DNA of 64,000 bases from Hymenobacter psoromatis. Lineage in GTDB: Bacteria; Bacteroidota; Bacteroidia; Cytophagales; Hymenobacteraceae. The stretch lies in NCBI RefSeq assembly GCF_020012125.1, contig NZ_JAIFAG010000001.1:3410001-3474000 (forward strand), given 5' to 3'. Positions 41,306 through 51,765 of the stretch are shown here, one piece after another; the stretch's first letter is position 1, and each line of letters begins with the position of its first letter. The position numbers and the translations under genes are program-made. The notes beneath the pieces are model-generated. The model worked only from the letters and a program-made list of their open reading frames with translations, was not told where the DNA came from and made no database searches.

Positions 41306-43171
41306 TTATTCAGCCAATTCTCTCTCGTATGGCAGGTTCGACGCGGGCGTTTGCGAATACGGCACGTTCTGCGGGATGAAATCCTCCTCAGCACCAGGCT
41401 TGCTGTAATCGTAAGGCCAACGGTACACAGCCGGAATCTCACCAGGCCAGTTGCCATGACCAGGCTCAATGGGAGTAGTCCATTCCAACGTATTCGAGTT
41501 CCACGGATTCTGGGTAGCACGGCGGCCCCGGAAAATGCTGTAGAAGAAGTTAAAGATGAAGATGAACTGTGCGAAGAAGGCTAGAATAGCCGCAATCGAG
41601 ATGAACTTATTCAAGTCCGCGAATTGCGAGAAGGCATCAAAGCCAGTCCAAGAATAGTAACGACGCGGGAAGCCAGCGATACCTACGTAGTGCATCGGCA
41701 TGAACACCAGATACACGCCGGCGAAGGTTAGCCAGAAGTGAATATAACCCAGCTTTTCGTCCATCATGCGGCCAAACATCTTTGGGAACCAGTGATATAT
41801 ACCTGCAAATAATCCGAAGAACGCCGAGGAACCCATCACCAAGTGAAAGTGAGCCACCACAAAGTAGGTGTTGTGCATCTGAATATCCAGGGTAGCGTTA
41901 CCCAGGATAATACCCGTCAGACCACCCGAAATGAATAGCGATACGAAGCCAATCGAGAACAGCATAGCGGCCGTGAAGCGGATGTTACCGCGCCACAACG
42001 TAGCCAGCCAGTTAAATACTTTTACCCCCGATGGCACCGCAATAATCAGGGTCAAGAACATAAAGACTGAACCCAGGAACGGATTCATGCCCGTTACGAA
42101 CATATGGTGAGCCCACACGACGAACGATAGCAATGAGATACCAATCAGTGAGCCAATCATGGCGCGGTAGCCGAAAATTGGCTTGCGCGAGTTTGTAGCC
42201 AGAATTTCTGATACCATGCCCATTGCCGGCATGATTACAATATATACTTCGGGGTGACCCAAGAACCAGAACAAGTGCTGAAAAAGTACCGGCGAACCAC
42301 CTTGATTGTGGAGAGCCTGACCAGCAATATAAATATCCGAAAGGAAGAAAGACGTCCCGAACGAACGGTCAAAGACAAGCAACAGTGCCGCTGCAAATAG
42401 CACCGGGAAGGCTAGGATACCAAGAATTGCCGTCAGGAAAAACGCCCAGATAGTAAGCGGCAGCTTACTCATACTCATACCACGAGTCCGTAGATTGATG
42501 ACGGTCGTTACATAGTTAACACCACCTAATAGCTGCGACACTATGAAGAATACCATACTCACCAGCCACAGCGTCATACCCATACCAGAGCCGGAAATGG
42601 CTTGCGGTAATGCCGATAGCGGTGGATAAATAGTCCAGCCTGAAGCAGCCGGCCCGGTTTCAATGAACAGCGAACTGAACATGATGATGCTCGACACGAA
42701 GAAGAACCAATACGAGAGCATGTTCATGAAGCCAGAAGCCATATCACGAGCACCTACTTGCAGCGGAATCAAGAAGTTAGAAAACGTACCTGATAAACCG
42801 GCCGTCAGCACGAAGAACACCATAATAGTGCCGTGCATTGTTACCAGTGCCAAGTAGAACTCCGGGTCGAGTTTACCTCCAGCTACCCACTTACCAAGAA
42901 TGGGTTGCAGCCAGTCTAGAGTAGCTGCTGGCCACCCCAACTGCAAGCGGAATAAGCTAGAAAGAATACCACCCACGATGGCCCACATCATCCCTGAAAT
43001 GAGGAACTGCCGGGCAATCATTTTATGGTCTTGGCTGAACACATACTTCCAGAGCCAATGCTGGTCTTGGTGGTCGTGGTCGTGCAGGTGGTCTTCGTGC
43101 GTGGTATGGGGGGCCGCCGCGGTGCCTATCCCACCCTGAGCCTGTGCGGAAGCCGGAAGATTAGTAGCCAT
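41306..43171 (-). CDS. ctaD: Cytochrome c oxidase subunit I
   Basis: A 621-residue, twelve-helix catalytic subunit with low-spin heme a, heme a3 and CuB, which reduces O2 to water and pumps protons. Key motifs: the first heme-a histidine in TMHGTIMVFF, the CuB/Tyr segment FWFLGHPEVYIVIMP with the pump glutamate of A-family oxidases, VWAHHMFVTGMNP with two CuB histidines, and HNTYFVVAHFHLVMG with the a3 and a histidines. The His-rich N-terminus (HDHDHQDQH) may bind metal. It follows subunit II by 33 bp. Confidence 0.96.
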   Translation of the reverse strand: MATNLPASAQAQGGIGTAAAPHTTHEDHLHDHDHQDQHWLWKYVFSQDHKMIARQFLISGMMWAIVGGILSSLFRLQLGWPAATLDWLQPILGKWVAGGKLDPEFYLALVTMHGTIMVFFVLTAGLSGTFSNFLIPLQVGARDMASGFMNMLSYWFFFVSSIIMFSSLFIETGPAASGWTIYPPLSALPQAISGSGMGMTLWLVSMVFFIVSQLLGGVNYVTTVINLRTRGMSMSKLPLTIWAFFLTAILGILAFPVLFAAALLLVFDRSFGTSFFLSDIYIAGQALHNQGGSPVLFQHLFWFLGHPEVYIVIMPAMGMVSEILATNSRKPIFGYRAMIGSLIGISLLSFVVWAHHMFVTGMNPFLGSVFMFLTLIIAVPSGVKVFNWLATLWRGNIRFTAAMLFSIGFVSLFISGGLTGIILGNATLDIQMHNTYFVVAHFHLVMGSSAFFGLFAGIYHWFPKMFGRMMDEKLGYIHFWLTFAGVYLVFMPMHYVGIAGFPRRYYSWTGFDAFSQFADLNKFISIAAILAFFAQFIFIFNFFYSIFRGRRATQNPWNSNTLEWTTPIEPGHGNWPGEIPAVYRWPYDYSKPGAEEDFIPQNVPYSQTPASNLPYERELAE

Positions 43172-43204
43172 GTGCTAAGGTAATAATGCTTGGAATGAGT
43201 AGTT

Positions 43205-44308
43205 CTAAAGCGACGCCTGAGCGGCTAAGGGTGTAGCAACTGGCTCCTCACCGGTTTCTTCGATAGCGTTAGCACGAGCCCCTTTGCTGCCGCCCTTACC
43301 TAAGCCAGTTTGTTGGCTCATCTGCTTGTAAGAAGCCATAAGGTCGGCATTCTGCGAAACTGGTTTCTGTGCCGCATACCAAGCTACGTAGTCATCTGGC
43401 TCATCTACCACAATGGTGAACTTCATTGCGAAGTGTCCTTTGCCGCATATCTGATTGCAGGCTAACTCGTAATTGAAGTTGGGATTTCCCAATTGCGAGC
43501 GCATTTCGTCGGTAGTAGTAGTTGGGGTAAACCAAAATCGAGTCGGCATCCCCGGCACCGCATACATCTGCACTCGGAACTGCGGCATATATACAGCATG
43601 CAACACATCACGCGAGCGAATCTTAATCAGAACCGGGTGGCCCTTCGGCACATGAATCTCGGAAGCTGTGAAGTCATCTAGCGCAGCTTTGTCGCTCAGG
43701 TCAAAGCCGAAGTCATTGGAAGCATCAATTAACCGGTAGTTTACTACCCCCAACTTCATGTCGCGGCCAGGGTAACGCACCAGCCAGTTAAACTGCTTAC
43801 CCATTACTTCTACTACCACCGCATCTTTTGGAGCCGGGCCCGTAATACGAGTCCAAGCCTTCCAACCAGCGAAAATTAGCGCGGCCATCACTACTGCCGG
43901 AATAATCGTCCAAATAACCTCGATAGTGTTATTATGCGAGAAAAAATAAGCCCGGCGTCCTTCTTTATACTGGTAGCGATAAGCGTAGGTGAAAAGTAGA
44001 ACGTGCGTGATAACAAAGGCAATCCCAATGACAACCATGGTGGTCCAGAACATCCGCTCCATCGCGTGCCCATGTACGGAAGCAATGGGTGGGTTCATCT
44101 TCCCGTAATTGTTTGCAAACGACCAGAAGAATAGCCCCCCGCCAACTACCATAAATACCAGCATCAACGCGGCATTCACACGGTTGCTAGTGCCAATTTG
44201 CCGAACGTAAGAGCCCGAGAAAATCGCAGTCAGAATCTGGAGGCGGAATAGCAGGCCAAATACGACCAGCAATAGAACCGCGACCAGCAAAATAGTTAGA
44301 GTACTCAT
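43205..44308 (-). CDS. ctaC: Cytochrome c oxidase subunit II (CuA, without fused cytochrome c)
   Basis: A 367-residue subunit that takes electrons from cytochrome c through its binuclear CuA centre. Two or three N-terminal helices precede a cupredoxin domain. CuA ligands are visible: the His in DVLHAVYMPQFRVQ and CNQICGKGHFAM (two Cys, His, Met). No CxxCH motif follows, so this is an aa3-type and not a caa3-type subunit; the tail is Gly/Lys/Ala-rich. The ATG at 44308 (MSTLTILL) is chosen over an upstream ATG that adds 19 polar residues. Confidence 0.94.
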   Translation of the reverse strand: MSTLTILLVAVLLLVVFGLLFRLQILTAIFSGSYVRQIGTSNRVNAALMLVFMVVGGGLFFWSFANNYGKMNPPIASVHGHAMERMFWTTMVVIGIAFVITHVLLFTYAYRYQYKEGRRAYFFSHNNTIEVIWTIIPAVVMAALIFAGWKAWTRITGPAPKDAVVVEVMGKQFNWLVRYPGRDMKLGVVNYRLIDASNDFGFDLSDKAALDDFTASEIHVPKGHPVLIKIRSRDVLHAVYMPQFRVQMYAVPGMPTRFWFTPTTTTDEMRSQLGNPNFNYELACNQICGKGHFAMKFTIVVDEPDDYVAWYAAQKPVSQNADLMASYKQMSQQTGLGKGGSKGARANAIEETGEEPVATPLAAQASL

Positions 44309-44399
44309 TATGCGGAGATAGTAAACAGAGCGAAGGCCCAGCGTATGGCTTAAACCGACAACCAAGCACTAAGTTCTATAAAGAATTCAGATTCTTTGC

Positions 44400-45719
44400 T
44401 CAAGTGGTATGGTGAACACTTTCGTCAACAAACGGGTGGTTCACCGGAATGAGGGAGGCTTCGGACAGGCGGCGCGTCAGCAAAATCAGGAACGAACCGA
44501 GGAATATCATGGCGATACCAATCTCAATCAGAAACCCGTTATCGCCCTTCATAGTGCCCGGCATGAGCATTAAATAAAAGTCAGACCAGTGTCCAATGAG
44601 GATAGCGATACAGACGATTTTCATGACAATCATTTGGCGCTTAGCGTCGCGGGTCATCAGAGCCAAAAAGGGGAAGGCAAAGTTGATAACCAGGTTGAAG
44701 TAGAACATCCACGTGTACTGACCGTCAAAACCCCCTAAGCGCTGGTTGAAGTATACTGCCTCTTCAGGTAAGTTGGCATACCAAATCAGCATGAACTGCG
44801 AAAACCAAACATAAGTCCAAAAAATACTGAAGCCGAACATCAACTTTCCCAAGTCGTGAAAATGGTTAGCGTTCATGAAGCGCAGGTAGCCAGCTTGCTT
44901 CAGGTAAATGGCAATTAGTGCCGTAGCAGCAATACCTGATACCCACCAGGAAGCGAATACATACCACCCAAACATGGTGCTGAACCAGTGCACGTCAACT
45001 GACATTACCCAGTCCCAAGCCGACATGGAGGAAGTTATGCCATATAAGACTAGGAACAATGCTGATGTCGTAACACTTTTATGGAAGTAGCGCGTACCGC
45101 CATATAGGTCTTCTTGCAACGATAACTGACGTAGACGCCAAGAGAATACACCCCAGATGGTGAGGTAAGATACCATCCGAATCAGGTAGAACCAGAAGGT
45201 AAGAAAGCCCGCTTTGCCCGCCACGATTTTATCGTAGGTAGGTGAGCCCTTAGTCATTATACCATCGTGGGTCCAGTGAAAAATATCCTGACGACCCAGA
45301 ATAAATAGTAATACCATGATAACGGCCCCCGGAATCAGCCAAGCTGCCAGCGCCTCATTAATACGCTTTACCACCACTGACCAACCAGCATAAGCTACGT
45401 ATTGGATGGCCATAAATACCGTTCCGACCGCGGAAATACCAACGAAGAACAGATTACTGTGCCAAAGACTGACCACGATGCGGCGAATCAAAACCGAATG
45501 GCCCTTGTCCGATACGTCGGCATCGTGTAGGGCTCCGGTACTGCCAACCAGCGGAATTTTATCCTGATGCTCGCCAGTATGCAGTATGGCCGCAATTATG
45601 CCGATAATCAATAAAAGAATACCAGCCCCAATGATTGTTAGGAACGTTCGTTGCGCTTTAGGGCTAGGTGCTAGCTGCTCAACAGCGGCGGGTTCGTGAT
45701 GGTGAGTCAGAGTTGCCAT
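44400..45719 (-). CDS. actF: Alternative complex III subunit ActF
   Basis: A 439-residue membrane protein with about ten helices, the second quinol:cytochrome c oxidoreductase membrane subunit. It is related to ActC/NrfD in helix pattern. Recognisable segments are WLIPGAVIMVLLFILGRQDIFHWTH (in part GRQDIFHWTH), SMSAWDWVMSVDVHWFSTMFG (in part AWDWVMSVDVHW) and IFWTYVWFSQFMLIWYANLPEE (in part QFMLIWYANLPEE). It lacks the quinone site residues of ActC in known complexes and has a structural role. Located directly after ActE with a 3-bp gap. Confidence 0.92.
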   Translation of the reverse strand: MATLTHHHEPAAVEQLAPSPKAQRTFLTIIGAGILLLIIGIIAAILHTGEHQDKIPLVGSTGALHDADVSDKGHSVLIRRIVVSLWHSNLFFVGISAVGTVFMAIQYVAYAGWSVVVKRINEALAAWLIPGAVIMVLLFILGRQDIFHWTHDGIMTKGSPTYDKIVAGKAGFLTFWFYLIRMVSYLTIWGVFSWRLRQLSLQEDLYGGTRYFHKSVTTSALFLVLYGITSSMSAWDWVMSVDVHWFSTMFGWYVFASWWVSGIAATALIAIYLKQAGYLRFMNANHFHDLGKLMFGFSIFWTYVWFSQFMLIWYANLPEEAVYFNQRLGGFDGQYTWMFYFNLVINFAFPFLALMTRDAKRQMIVMKIVCIAILIGHWSDFYLMLMPGTMKGDNGFLIEIGIAMIFLGSFLILLTRRLSEASLIPVNHPFVDESVHHTT

Positions 45720-45722
45720 AAA

Positions 45723-46475
45723 TTACATGGAGCCGTTGCGGCCTTCGTTGCCTTGGCCGGGGGCGTTAGACATAGTGTGCGAGCCAGCCTTACCCTCGGC
45801 TTTTTGGTTGTTACCGTCCGTCATCACTGAAGCGTTACCCATTGTAGCGTCGGTGTCGGGGGTAGGGCCCGTCACTTTCACAACTTTAGGCAGGTCAGCG
45901 GGGTCGTTATTAATTTGAAGTACGTGTACGTACATCGCGATTTTCCAGCGCTCCTCCGGGTTCACCTGCGAGCCATGTGGCATCATGCGGTTGCGGCCCC
46001 ATTCGATGACGTGGAAGATATGCCCATCATTCATCGTTTTGTAAGCGCCGTTCGCGTAGTTGGGCACGCCTTTGAACTTCATTCCTACCGGGCCCATCCC
46101 ATCGCCCTTCTCACCGTGGCAGTGCTGGCAATAGCGCGAGAAAAGGACTTGTCCCTCTTCCACATTGGCTTTAGTATAGGGGTAGGGATTGTGCAAAGTC
46201 CGCTCCGCAATACGCACGCTATCCTTCGGAATGTGGTCGAAATAAGCTAGCTTTCCTCGTGGCACGGTGCCAGTGGCCGGCGTGCGCTCATTAATTCCGA
46301 AGGAGTTAACTGAATTAAAAGTTAACTGCCGCAAGGGCTCATAAGGAATGGATTCGTACATCTCCGGCGCGTATTCTACGCCAGGGTCGCCCGCTTCGGG
46401 GGTACAGGAGGCAACGCCCAGGCTCAGCACCAGCGAGGCCGCGGACAAGCCATATTTAAGTGACAGCGACATCAT
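45723..46475 (-). CDS. actE: Alternative complex III subunit ActE, mono-heme cytochrome c lipoprotein
   Basis: A 250-residue cytochrome with a lipoprotein signal (LGVASC, lipidated at about residue 24) and one heme site CQHCH in RYCQHCHGEKGDGMGPVG. The axial methionine lies in RNRMMPHGSQV. It passes electrons from the pentaheme chain to the oxidase. The C-terminal tail is Asn/Gly/Met-rich and looks disordered. It overlaps ActD by 1 bp. Confidence 0.93.
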   Translation of the reverse strand: MMSLSLKYGLSAASLVLSLGVASCTPEAGDPGVEYAPEMYESIPYEPLRQLTFNSVNSFGINERTPATGTVPRGKLAYFDHIPKDSVRIAERTLHNPYPYTKANVEEGQVLFSRYCQHCHGEKGDGMGPVGMKFKGVPNYANGAYKTMNDGHIFHVIEWGRNRMMPHGSQVNPEERWKIAMYVHVLQINNDPADLPKVVKVTGPTPDTDATMGNASVMTDGNNQKAEGKAGSHTMSNAPGQGNEGRNGSM

Positions 46476-47059
46476 TAAAATTTAGTCATTTCCTTGTGAT
46501 TGACTTCACTAGCGCCATTTTCGCGCAGTAGTTGGGTCAACTTAGGCAACTGCGAACTGCTTTCATCTAGTTCGATTGCCATAACGAACTTATCATCGGT
46601 TGAACGCACATCCAGCATGGGCGTCTTAAAACGCGGGTAGAGTTTCGAGATGGTATAGAAGGTGATAACCATGCCGTGGCAGGTAAAAAACACCGTTAGC
46701 TCGAAGCTTACCGGAATAAAAGCGGGCAACGATATGGCCGGCTTACCTCCGATAATCATCGGCCAGTCAAAACCCAGCATATATATCTGCATCCACAATG
46801 CGAAAGACAACCCGCACAACCCGTAGAAAAAGGCAGCGATAGGCAGGCGCGAGCGTTCAATGCCTAAGGCATCGTCGATGCCGTGTACGGGGTAGGGCGA
46901 AAAAACCTCGTAAATTTTTACGCCGGCTGCCCGCACATTATCAACGGCATGCAGCAGTACATCCTCATCTTCAAAAATACCGAGGGCAAAGCGCTTGGTA
47001 GTGGTGCTAGTGGCTGAAGCAACAGCTACTGGCGCGGAAGTAACGGCAGGGCTAGTCAT
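46475..47059 (-). CDS. actD: Alternative complex III subunit ActD (DUF3341)
   Basis: A 194-residue DUF3341 protein with a cytoplasmic N-terminal ferredoxin-like fold ([26 protein letters not shown] in outline) and two membrane helices (about 78-98 and 112-135). The segment [16 protein letters not shown] is characteristic. It anchors the complex on the cytoplasmic side. It overlaps ActC by 8 bp. Confidence 0.93.
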   Translation of the reverse strand: MTSPAVTSAPVAVASATSTTTKRFALGIFEDEDVLLHAVDNVRAAGVKIYEVFSPYPVHGIDDALGIERSRLPIAAFFYGLCGLSFALWMQIYMLGFDWPMIIGGKPAISLPAFIPVSFELTVFFTCHGMVITFYTISKLYPRFKTPMLDVRSTDDKFVMAIELDESSSQLPKLTQLLRENGASEVNHKEMTKF

Positions 47060-48530
47060 TTTGCTTATCGTAGTTTACAGGAGCGGAAGCCGGCACACCG
47101 GGGGTAGCATAAGGCGCGGGCGAAGTGTGACTTTTGAACCGCCCGCCACCTTCGTTGGCACCACCGTAAGTAGGACCATCGTTAACCGTATACTTCAGAA
47201 TGGCTTTCACTTCCGCCATGTTGATAACCGGGAAGAACTTGGCGAATAATAGGAATAGAGTAAAGAATAGCCCGATAGTACCCACGTATACGCCCACGTC
47301 GATGCGGGTAGGCGAAAACATCGCCCACGAAGAAGGCAGGTAGTCGCGGTGCAACGAGGTTACGATAATTACAAAACGCTCGAACCACATCCCGATATTC
47401 ACGAAGATGGAAAGAATAAACGTCAGCGGAATGCTGTAGCGCATCCGACGGAACCAGACCACCTGGGGCGAAATCACGTTGCAGCTCATCATGCTGGCGT
47501 AAGCCCACCAGTAAGGGCCCGTAGCGCGGTTGATGAAGGCGTACTGCTCATACTCCACCTGTGAGTACCAAGCGATGAAAAACTCAGTGATGTAAGCTAC
47601 CCCCACAATAGAGCCAGTCACCAGCATGATTTTATTCATGAGCGCGATGTGCTCCAACGTAATATAATCTTCTAGTTTGAACACTACCCGCGTGATAAGC
47701 ATCAACGTTAGTACCATTGCGAAGCCTGAGAAGATAGCGCCAGCCACGAAATAGGGCGGAAAAATGGTCGTGTGCCAGCCCGGTACCACCGAGGTTGCAA
47801 AGTCCATCGAAACGATGGTGTGTACTGACAACACAAGGGGGGTAGAAACACCGGCCAGAATTAGCGATACTGTTTCGTAACGCGACCAATGCTTGGCAGA
47901 GCCGGTCCAGCCCATGCTCAGCATCGAGTAGCTGAACTTAGCAATTTTCCCCTTTGCACGGTCGCGGATGGTAGCGAAGTCGGGTACTAGGCCCGTGTAC
48001 CAGAATACCAGCGACACCGTGAAGTAAGTAGAGATGGCGAACACGTCCCAGAGCAACGGCGAATTAAAATTCGCCCACAGTGAACCGAAGGTGTTTTGCA
48101 GCGGGAATACGAAGTAAGCCAACCACGGACGCCCCATGTGCAACACGGGAAACATAGCCGCGCAGATTACAGCGAAGATGGTCATAGCTTCCGCCGCCCG
48201 GTTGATGGACGACCGCCACTTCTGGCGAAACAGCAGCAACACGGCCGAAATCAGCGTGCCAGCGTGGCCGATACCTACCCACCATACGAAGTTGGTGATG
48301 TCCCAAGCCCACCCAACGGTTTTATTTAGTCCCCATTCTCCAATACCAAACCATAGGGTACGGTACACAGAATAGAAAAAAACGCCTAACAGAATCAGCG
48401 CTACCGAGAGCGCGGCCATCCACCGGATATTCGGTGCGGCCTCTACCTGGTAGCAGATGTCCTGCGTAACGTCGTGGTACGTTTTTCCACCCGTTACGAG
48501 CGGTTCGCGTACTGGTGATACGTGCTGCAT
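47052..48530 (-). CDS. actC: Alternative complex III subunit ActC (NrfD/PsrC-type quinol subunit)
   Basis: A 492-residue protein with ten helices that carries the quinol-oxidising site of the complex. Typical parts: [27 protein letters not shown] (in part [14 protein letters not shown]), [43 protein letters not shown] (in part [12 protein letters not shown]) and [21 protein letters not shown] (in part [14 protein letters not shown]). The gene follows ActB by 48 bp. Confidence 0.95.
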   Translation of the reverse strand: MQHVSPVREPLVTGGKTYHDVTQDICYQVEAAPNIRWMAALSVALILLGVFFYSVYRTLWFGIGEWGLNKTVGWAWDITNFVWWVGIGHAGTLISAVLLLFRQKWRSSINRAAEAMTIFAVICAAMFPVLHMGRPWLAYFVFPLQNTFGSLWANFNSPLLWDVFAISTYFTVSLVFWYTGLVPDFATIRDRAKGKIAKFSYSMLSMGWTGSAKHWSRYETVSLILAGVSTPLVLSVHTIVSMDFATSVVPGWHTTIFPPYFVAGAIFSGFAMVLTLMLITRVVFKLEDYITLEHIALMNKIMLVTGSIVGVAYITEFFIAWYSQVEYEQYAFINRATGPYWWAYASMMSCNVISPQVVWFRRMRYSIPLTFILSIFVNIGMWFERFVIIVTSLHRDYLPSSWAMFSPTRIDVGVYVGTIGLFFTLFLLFAKFFPVINMAEVKAILKYTVNDGPTYGGANEGGGRFKSHTSPAPYATPGVPASAPVNYDKQND

Positions 48531-48578
48531 AAAGATGATTATTAGTGGTTTAGCTAATCTATAACAAATTCAGGCTGG

Positions 48579-51500
48579 TTAAGCATTTTCTTCCGATGGG
48601 AAGAACTCGGCCACTCCGTTGCGAATCTTAGTTAGGTACGTGATGTTCGGCTGCACATTGAGGGAATCTAGCACGTGGAACGCACGTTCCCCGTCTTCAC
48701 GGCGTAGGAGTTGACTGAGGCGGCTACTTGGGTCGCGCATGTCGCCGAACAGAATTGCTTCGGTAGGGCAAGACTGCGCGCAAGCTGTCACAATTTCCCC
48801 ATCCTTCGGGCGGCGCTTCTGTTTTTTAGCCTCGAGCTTACCCAGCTGAATGCGCTGCACGCAGAGTGAACACTTCTCCATTACTCCGCGGGCCCGCACC
48901 GTCACGTCGGGGTTCAGCACCATACGACCTAAGTCAGTAAACATGTGCCCATTTACGGCTTCAAACTTCTCGTTAGAATAATACGAGAACCAATTGAAAC
49001 GGCGCACTTTATATGGGCAGTTATTAGCGCAATAACGGGTACCTACGCACCGATTATAAGTCATTTGATTCAGGCCCTCCGAGCTGTGCGTAGTGGCCAA
49101 TACTGGGCATACTGTCTCGCAAGGTGCGTGGTTGCAGTGCTGGCACATGAGCGGCTGAAAAATAACCTGCGGATTATCCGAGGGGTCTTCCATCGTACCG
49201 TAAGTCTTCAGCTTGCCTTGCGTCTCAAACTCGTCTTCGTGGTGGTCTGAGCTATAATACCGGTCGATACGCATCCAGTGCATCTCGCGGCGATTAATAA
49301 CCTGCTGTTTGCCCACTACCGCTACGTTATTTTCAGCTTGGCACCCAATTACGCACGAGCCGCAGCCAATGCATGAGTTAAGGTCAACGGCCATGCCCCA
49401 GTGGTGGTCGTTATACTGGTAGTCCTGCCAAAGCGATACTTTGTTAGGCTTTTCCAGACCCTCTGGGGTAGCGATACGCTCGTACTCGGTAACTTCCTTT
49501 GGGTTCTCGCGGTACTTGGCCAGCGTATTTTCTTGCACTACCTCATGGCGGTCCATGATAGTGTGATGCGTCTGGGTTTGCGCAATTGGGTTAACTGCCC
49601 CGGTTTTCTCCAACGTAACAGTGGTCGTATAAACCGTACCACTAGGCGTTGATTGCGCCAACACGAAAGCGTTGGCCCCTACCGCGTCGCCAACCTTACC
49701 GGCTCGTGTGCGACCGTAGCCGAGCGCAATGCTAACCGTACCATCGGCTTGGCCAGGCTGCACTAGCACGGGCACCTCAATGCTCTTACCATTAGCCGTT
49801 ACTTTCAGAACATCGCCTTGGCTCCATTTCTGCTCCACGGCCATCTTACGCGGCACTGCTACGTAATTGCCCCATGTAGCTTTAGAAATGGGGTCCGGTA
49901 ACTCTTGCAGAAAAGGGTTGTTAGCCTCAATGCCTCCTTGGCCAATACCTACTTTCTCATAAAGTACGGCCTCGATACCACCAGCCTTGGCCCCACTACT
50001 GAGGCGGGCCGTAGCGTCGGCCAAGCTCATAGGCGCAACCGAGAAAGCAGTAGTAGTCAGCGCGGAGCCGTTTGCTACCCCATCGTGCACTGCCTTATCC
50101 CAGGCAGTCTGGAAGTCATCACCACCCAGCACGGTGCGCCAACCTGCGCGCAGAAACTCGTAATAATTCTCATTGGAGCCCGCCCATCGCAGGAAGCTTT
50201 CCTGAGCTTGGCGAGTTTTGAACAGCGGCGTAATAGCGGGCTGCGCCAAGCTGAGCGCACCTTGCCGAGGCTCATAGTCATTCCAAGATTCTAGCCAGTG
50301 GTGGTCGGGAGCCTGGTACTGACATAGCACCCCAGTTTCATCCAGCCGGTCGTTGAGCGAGATGCTCAGCGTCACTTTGGCTAGCGCAGCCTGAATTTCC
50401 TCGCCACGCGGATGATTATAGACCGGGTTGGCGTGGTAGAAGATAACGGTACTAACTGCCCCGCTCTTCAACTCATCAACAAATTGATTCATCCGCACAT
50501 CGTCGCCCTGACGCACGAAAGAAGGTGCCGACAAACTCAGCGTAGTCCCTACGTTGCCAAGGGCTTGGTTGAGAGCCGCTACTACCGTTTGCACGGCTGG
50601 GTCATTAGAGCCCGATACCACCAAGGATGCACCCCGATTGGCTTGCAACTCCTTCGCAGCCTGCGCTACCTGCTTCTGAGCAACGGCCGAAAGCCCGACC
50701 GGAGAACCACCGCCCGTAGCGGCATTGTACAGCGCTAACGTTATCGCTCCCATTTCGGAAGGCTTCACGGGCACTCGCACATCGGCGTTAGAGCCGGTGA
50801 GCGAAAGAGCCGTCTCAAATTGAAAGTGCCGCGACATCGTGCGCCGGTCGGTATTTATCTTCCGATTGGTCACGTACTGGCGCGAATACTCCACGGGCGA
50901 AATCCACGTCCCTAGGAAATCAGCCCCTAGGCCAACGATAACGTTAGCACGGCTGAAATCGTAGGCCGGCAATACGCCACTATTAGCTTGCAACAGGCCC
51001 GAAGCCGAGTTTACATCGTAGGTAATGTGCTCGAAATTGCGATAGCGATTGGCCAGCGCGGCAATTGCACGCTTAGTACTAGGACTGATTATGGTAGGCG
51101 ATACCAGCGCGATTTTACCGGTGGTATTAGCAAGGCCAGCGCGCACAGCGCGGTCAACCTGGTCAAAATCAGCCGGCTTATCCTTAATAGCGAATTGTCG
51201 CAGACGAGCCCCGTCATAAAGGTTAAGAACTGCCGCTTGAGCGCGGGCCGAGAGGCCACCGCGCGTTACTGGCGATTCAGGATTACCCTCCAGCTTGATT
51301 GGCCGGCCCTCGCGGGTCTTGACCAATACCGCGTTATAATCTGAGCCAGTGAAATAAGTAGAAGCGTAGAAGTTGGAGATGGTAGGGTCAACCTCCTCCG
51401 GCTTGTTTAGATAAGGAATGGCCTTGTGAACCGGCGTTTCGCAAGCCGCGAGCGTAGCCGCAGCCACGCTGAAACCCATAAGCTTCAGAAAGTCGCGGCG

Positions 51501-51635
51501 CGGTGCTACCGACGCATCGTCGGTGTGGCCCGCACGGCCTTCTTTTACCGGCAAAAAGTCGGGAAACTCGGCAAAAGCGTTTTTTACGAACTCCGGCGAG
51601 TGGTCCAGCTCTTCAATTCCCTTCCAGTATTTCAT
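48579..51635 (-). CDS. actB: Alternative complex III subunit ActB (fused molybdopterin-like and iron-sulfur domains)
   Basis: A 1018-residue subunit. An RRDFLKLMGFS twin-arginine-type sequence lies near residue 47. Residues about 90-690 have the fold of molybdopterin oxidoreductases but lack cofactor-binding residues in this family. The C-terminal domain carries [Fe-S] motifs CIGCGSCVIGC, CQHCNHAPCETVC, CVGTRYCANNC and CSLCVQR..CAQSC, which would hold up to four clusters. It forms the peripheral module on the periplasmic side. It is the longest gene of the operon and follows ActA by 130 bp. Confidence 0.95.
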   Translation of the reverse strand: MKYWKGIEELDHSPEFVKNAFAEFPDFLPVKEGRAGHTDDASVAPRRDFLKLMGFSVAAATLAACETPVHKAIPYLNKPEEVDPTISNFYASTYFTGSDYNAVLVKTREGRPIKLEGNPESPVTRGGLSARAQAAVLNLYDGARLRQFAIKDKPADFDQVDRAVRAGLANTTGKIALVSPTIISPSTKRAIAALANRYRNFEHITYDVNSASGLLQANSGVLPAYDFSRANVIVGLGADFLGTWISPVEYSRQYVTNRKINTDRRTMSRHFQFETALSLTGSNADVRVPVKPSEMGAITLALYNAATGGGSPVGLSAVAQKQVAQAAKELQANRGASLVVSGSNDPAVQTVVAALNQALGNVGTTLSLSAPSFVRQGDDVRMNQFVDELKSGAVSTVIFYHANPVYNHPRGEEIQAALAKVTLSISLNDRLDETGVLCQYQAPDHHWLESWNDYEPRQGALSLAQPAITPLFKTRQAQESFLRWAGSNENYYEFLRAGWRTVLGGDDFQTAWDKAVHDGVANGSALTTTAFSVAPMSLADATARLSSGAKAGGIEAVLYEKVGIGQGGIEANNPFLQELPDPISKATWGNYVAVPRKMAVEQKWSQGDVLKVTANGKSIEVPVLVQPGQADGTVSIALGYGRTRAGKVGDAVGANAFVLAQSTPSGTVYTTTVTLEKTGAVNPIAQTQTHHTIMDRHEVVQENTLAKYRENPKEVTEYERIATPEGLEKPNKVSLWQDYQYNDHHWGMAVDLNSCIGCGSCVIGCQAENNVAVVGKQQVINRREMHWMRIDRYYSSDHHEDEFETQGKLKTYGTMEDPSDNPQVIFQPLMCQHCNHAPCETVCPVLATTHSSEGLNQMTYNRCVGTRYCANNCPYKVRRFNWFSYYSNEKFEAVNGHMFTDLGRMVLNPDVTVRARGVMEKCSLCVQRIQLGKLEAKKQKRRPKDGEIVTACAQSCPTEAILFGDMRDPSSRLSQLLRREDGERAFHVLDSLNVQPNITYLTKIRNGVAEFFPSEENA

Positions 51636-51765
51636 TTTATCAGGTATGAGACATCTTCAGTAACATATAGCCGAAACCGCTGAGCCGATTTCTGGTCGGC
51701 GGCTTCGGCCATGCGATATGTCTTTTATATAAAGCTTAGCTAAGAAAAATTTAGTGGTACCTTTT

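Noticed and set aside
43205..44308. caa3-type subunit II with fused cytochrome c
   Set aside because: No CxxCH motif is present after the CuA domain.
48579..51635. True molybdenum oxidoreductase
   Set aside because: Context (ActA-F) and the fused iron-sulfur domain show it is ActB, whose molybdopterin-like domain is known to lack the cofactor.
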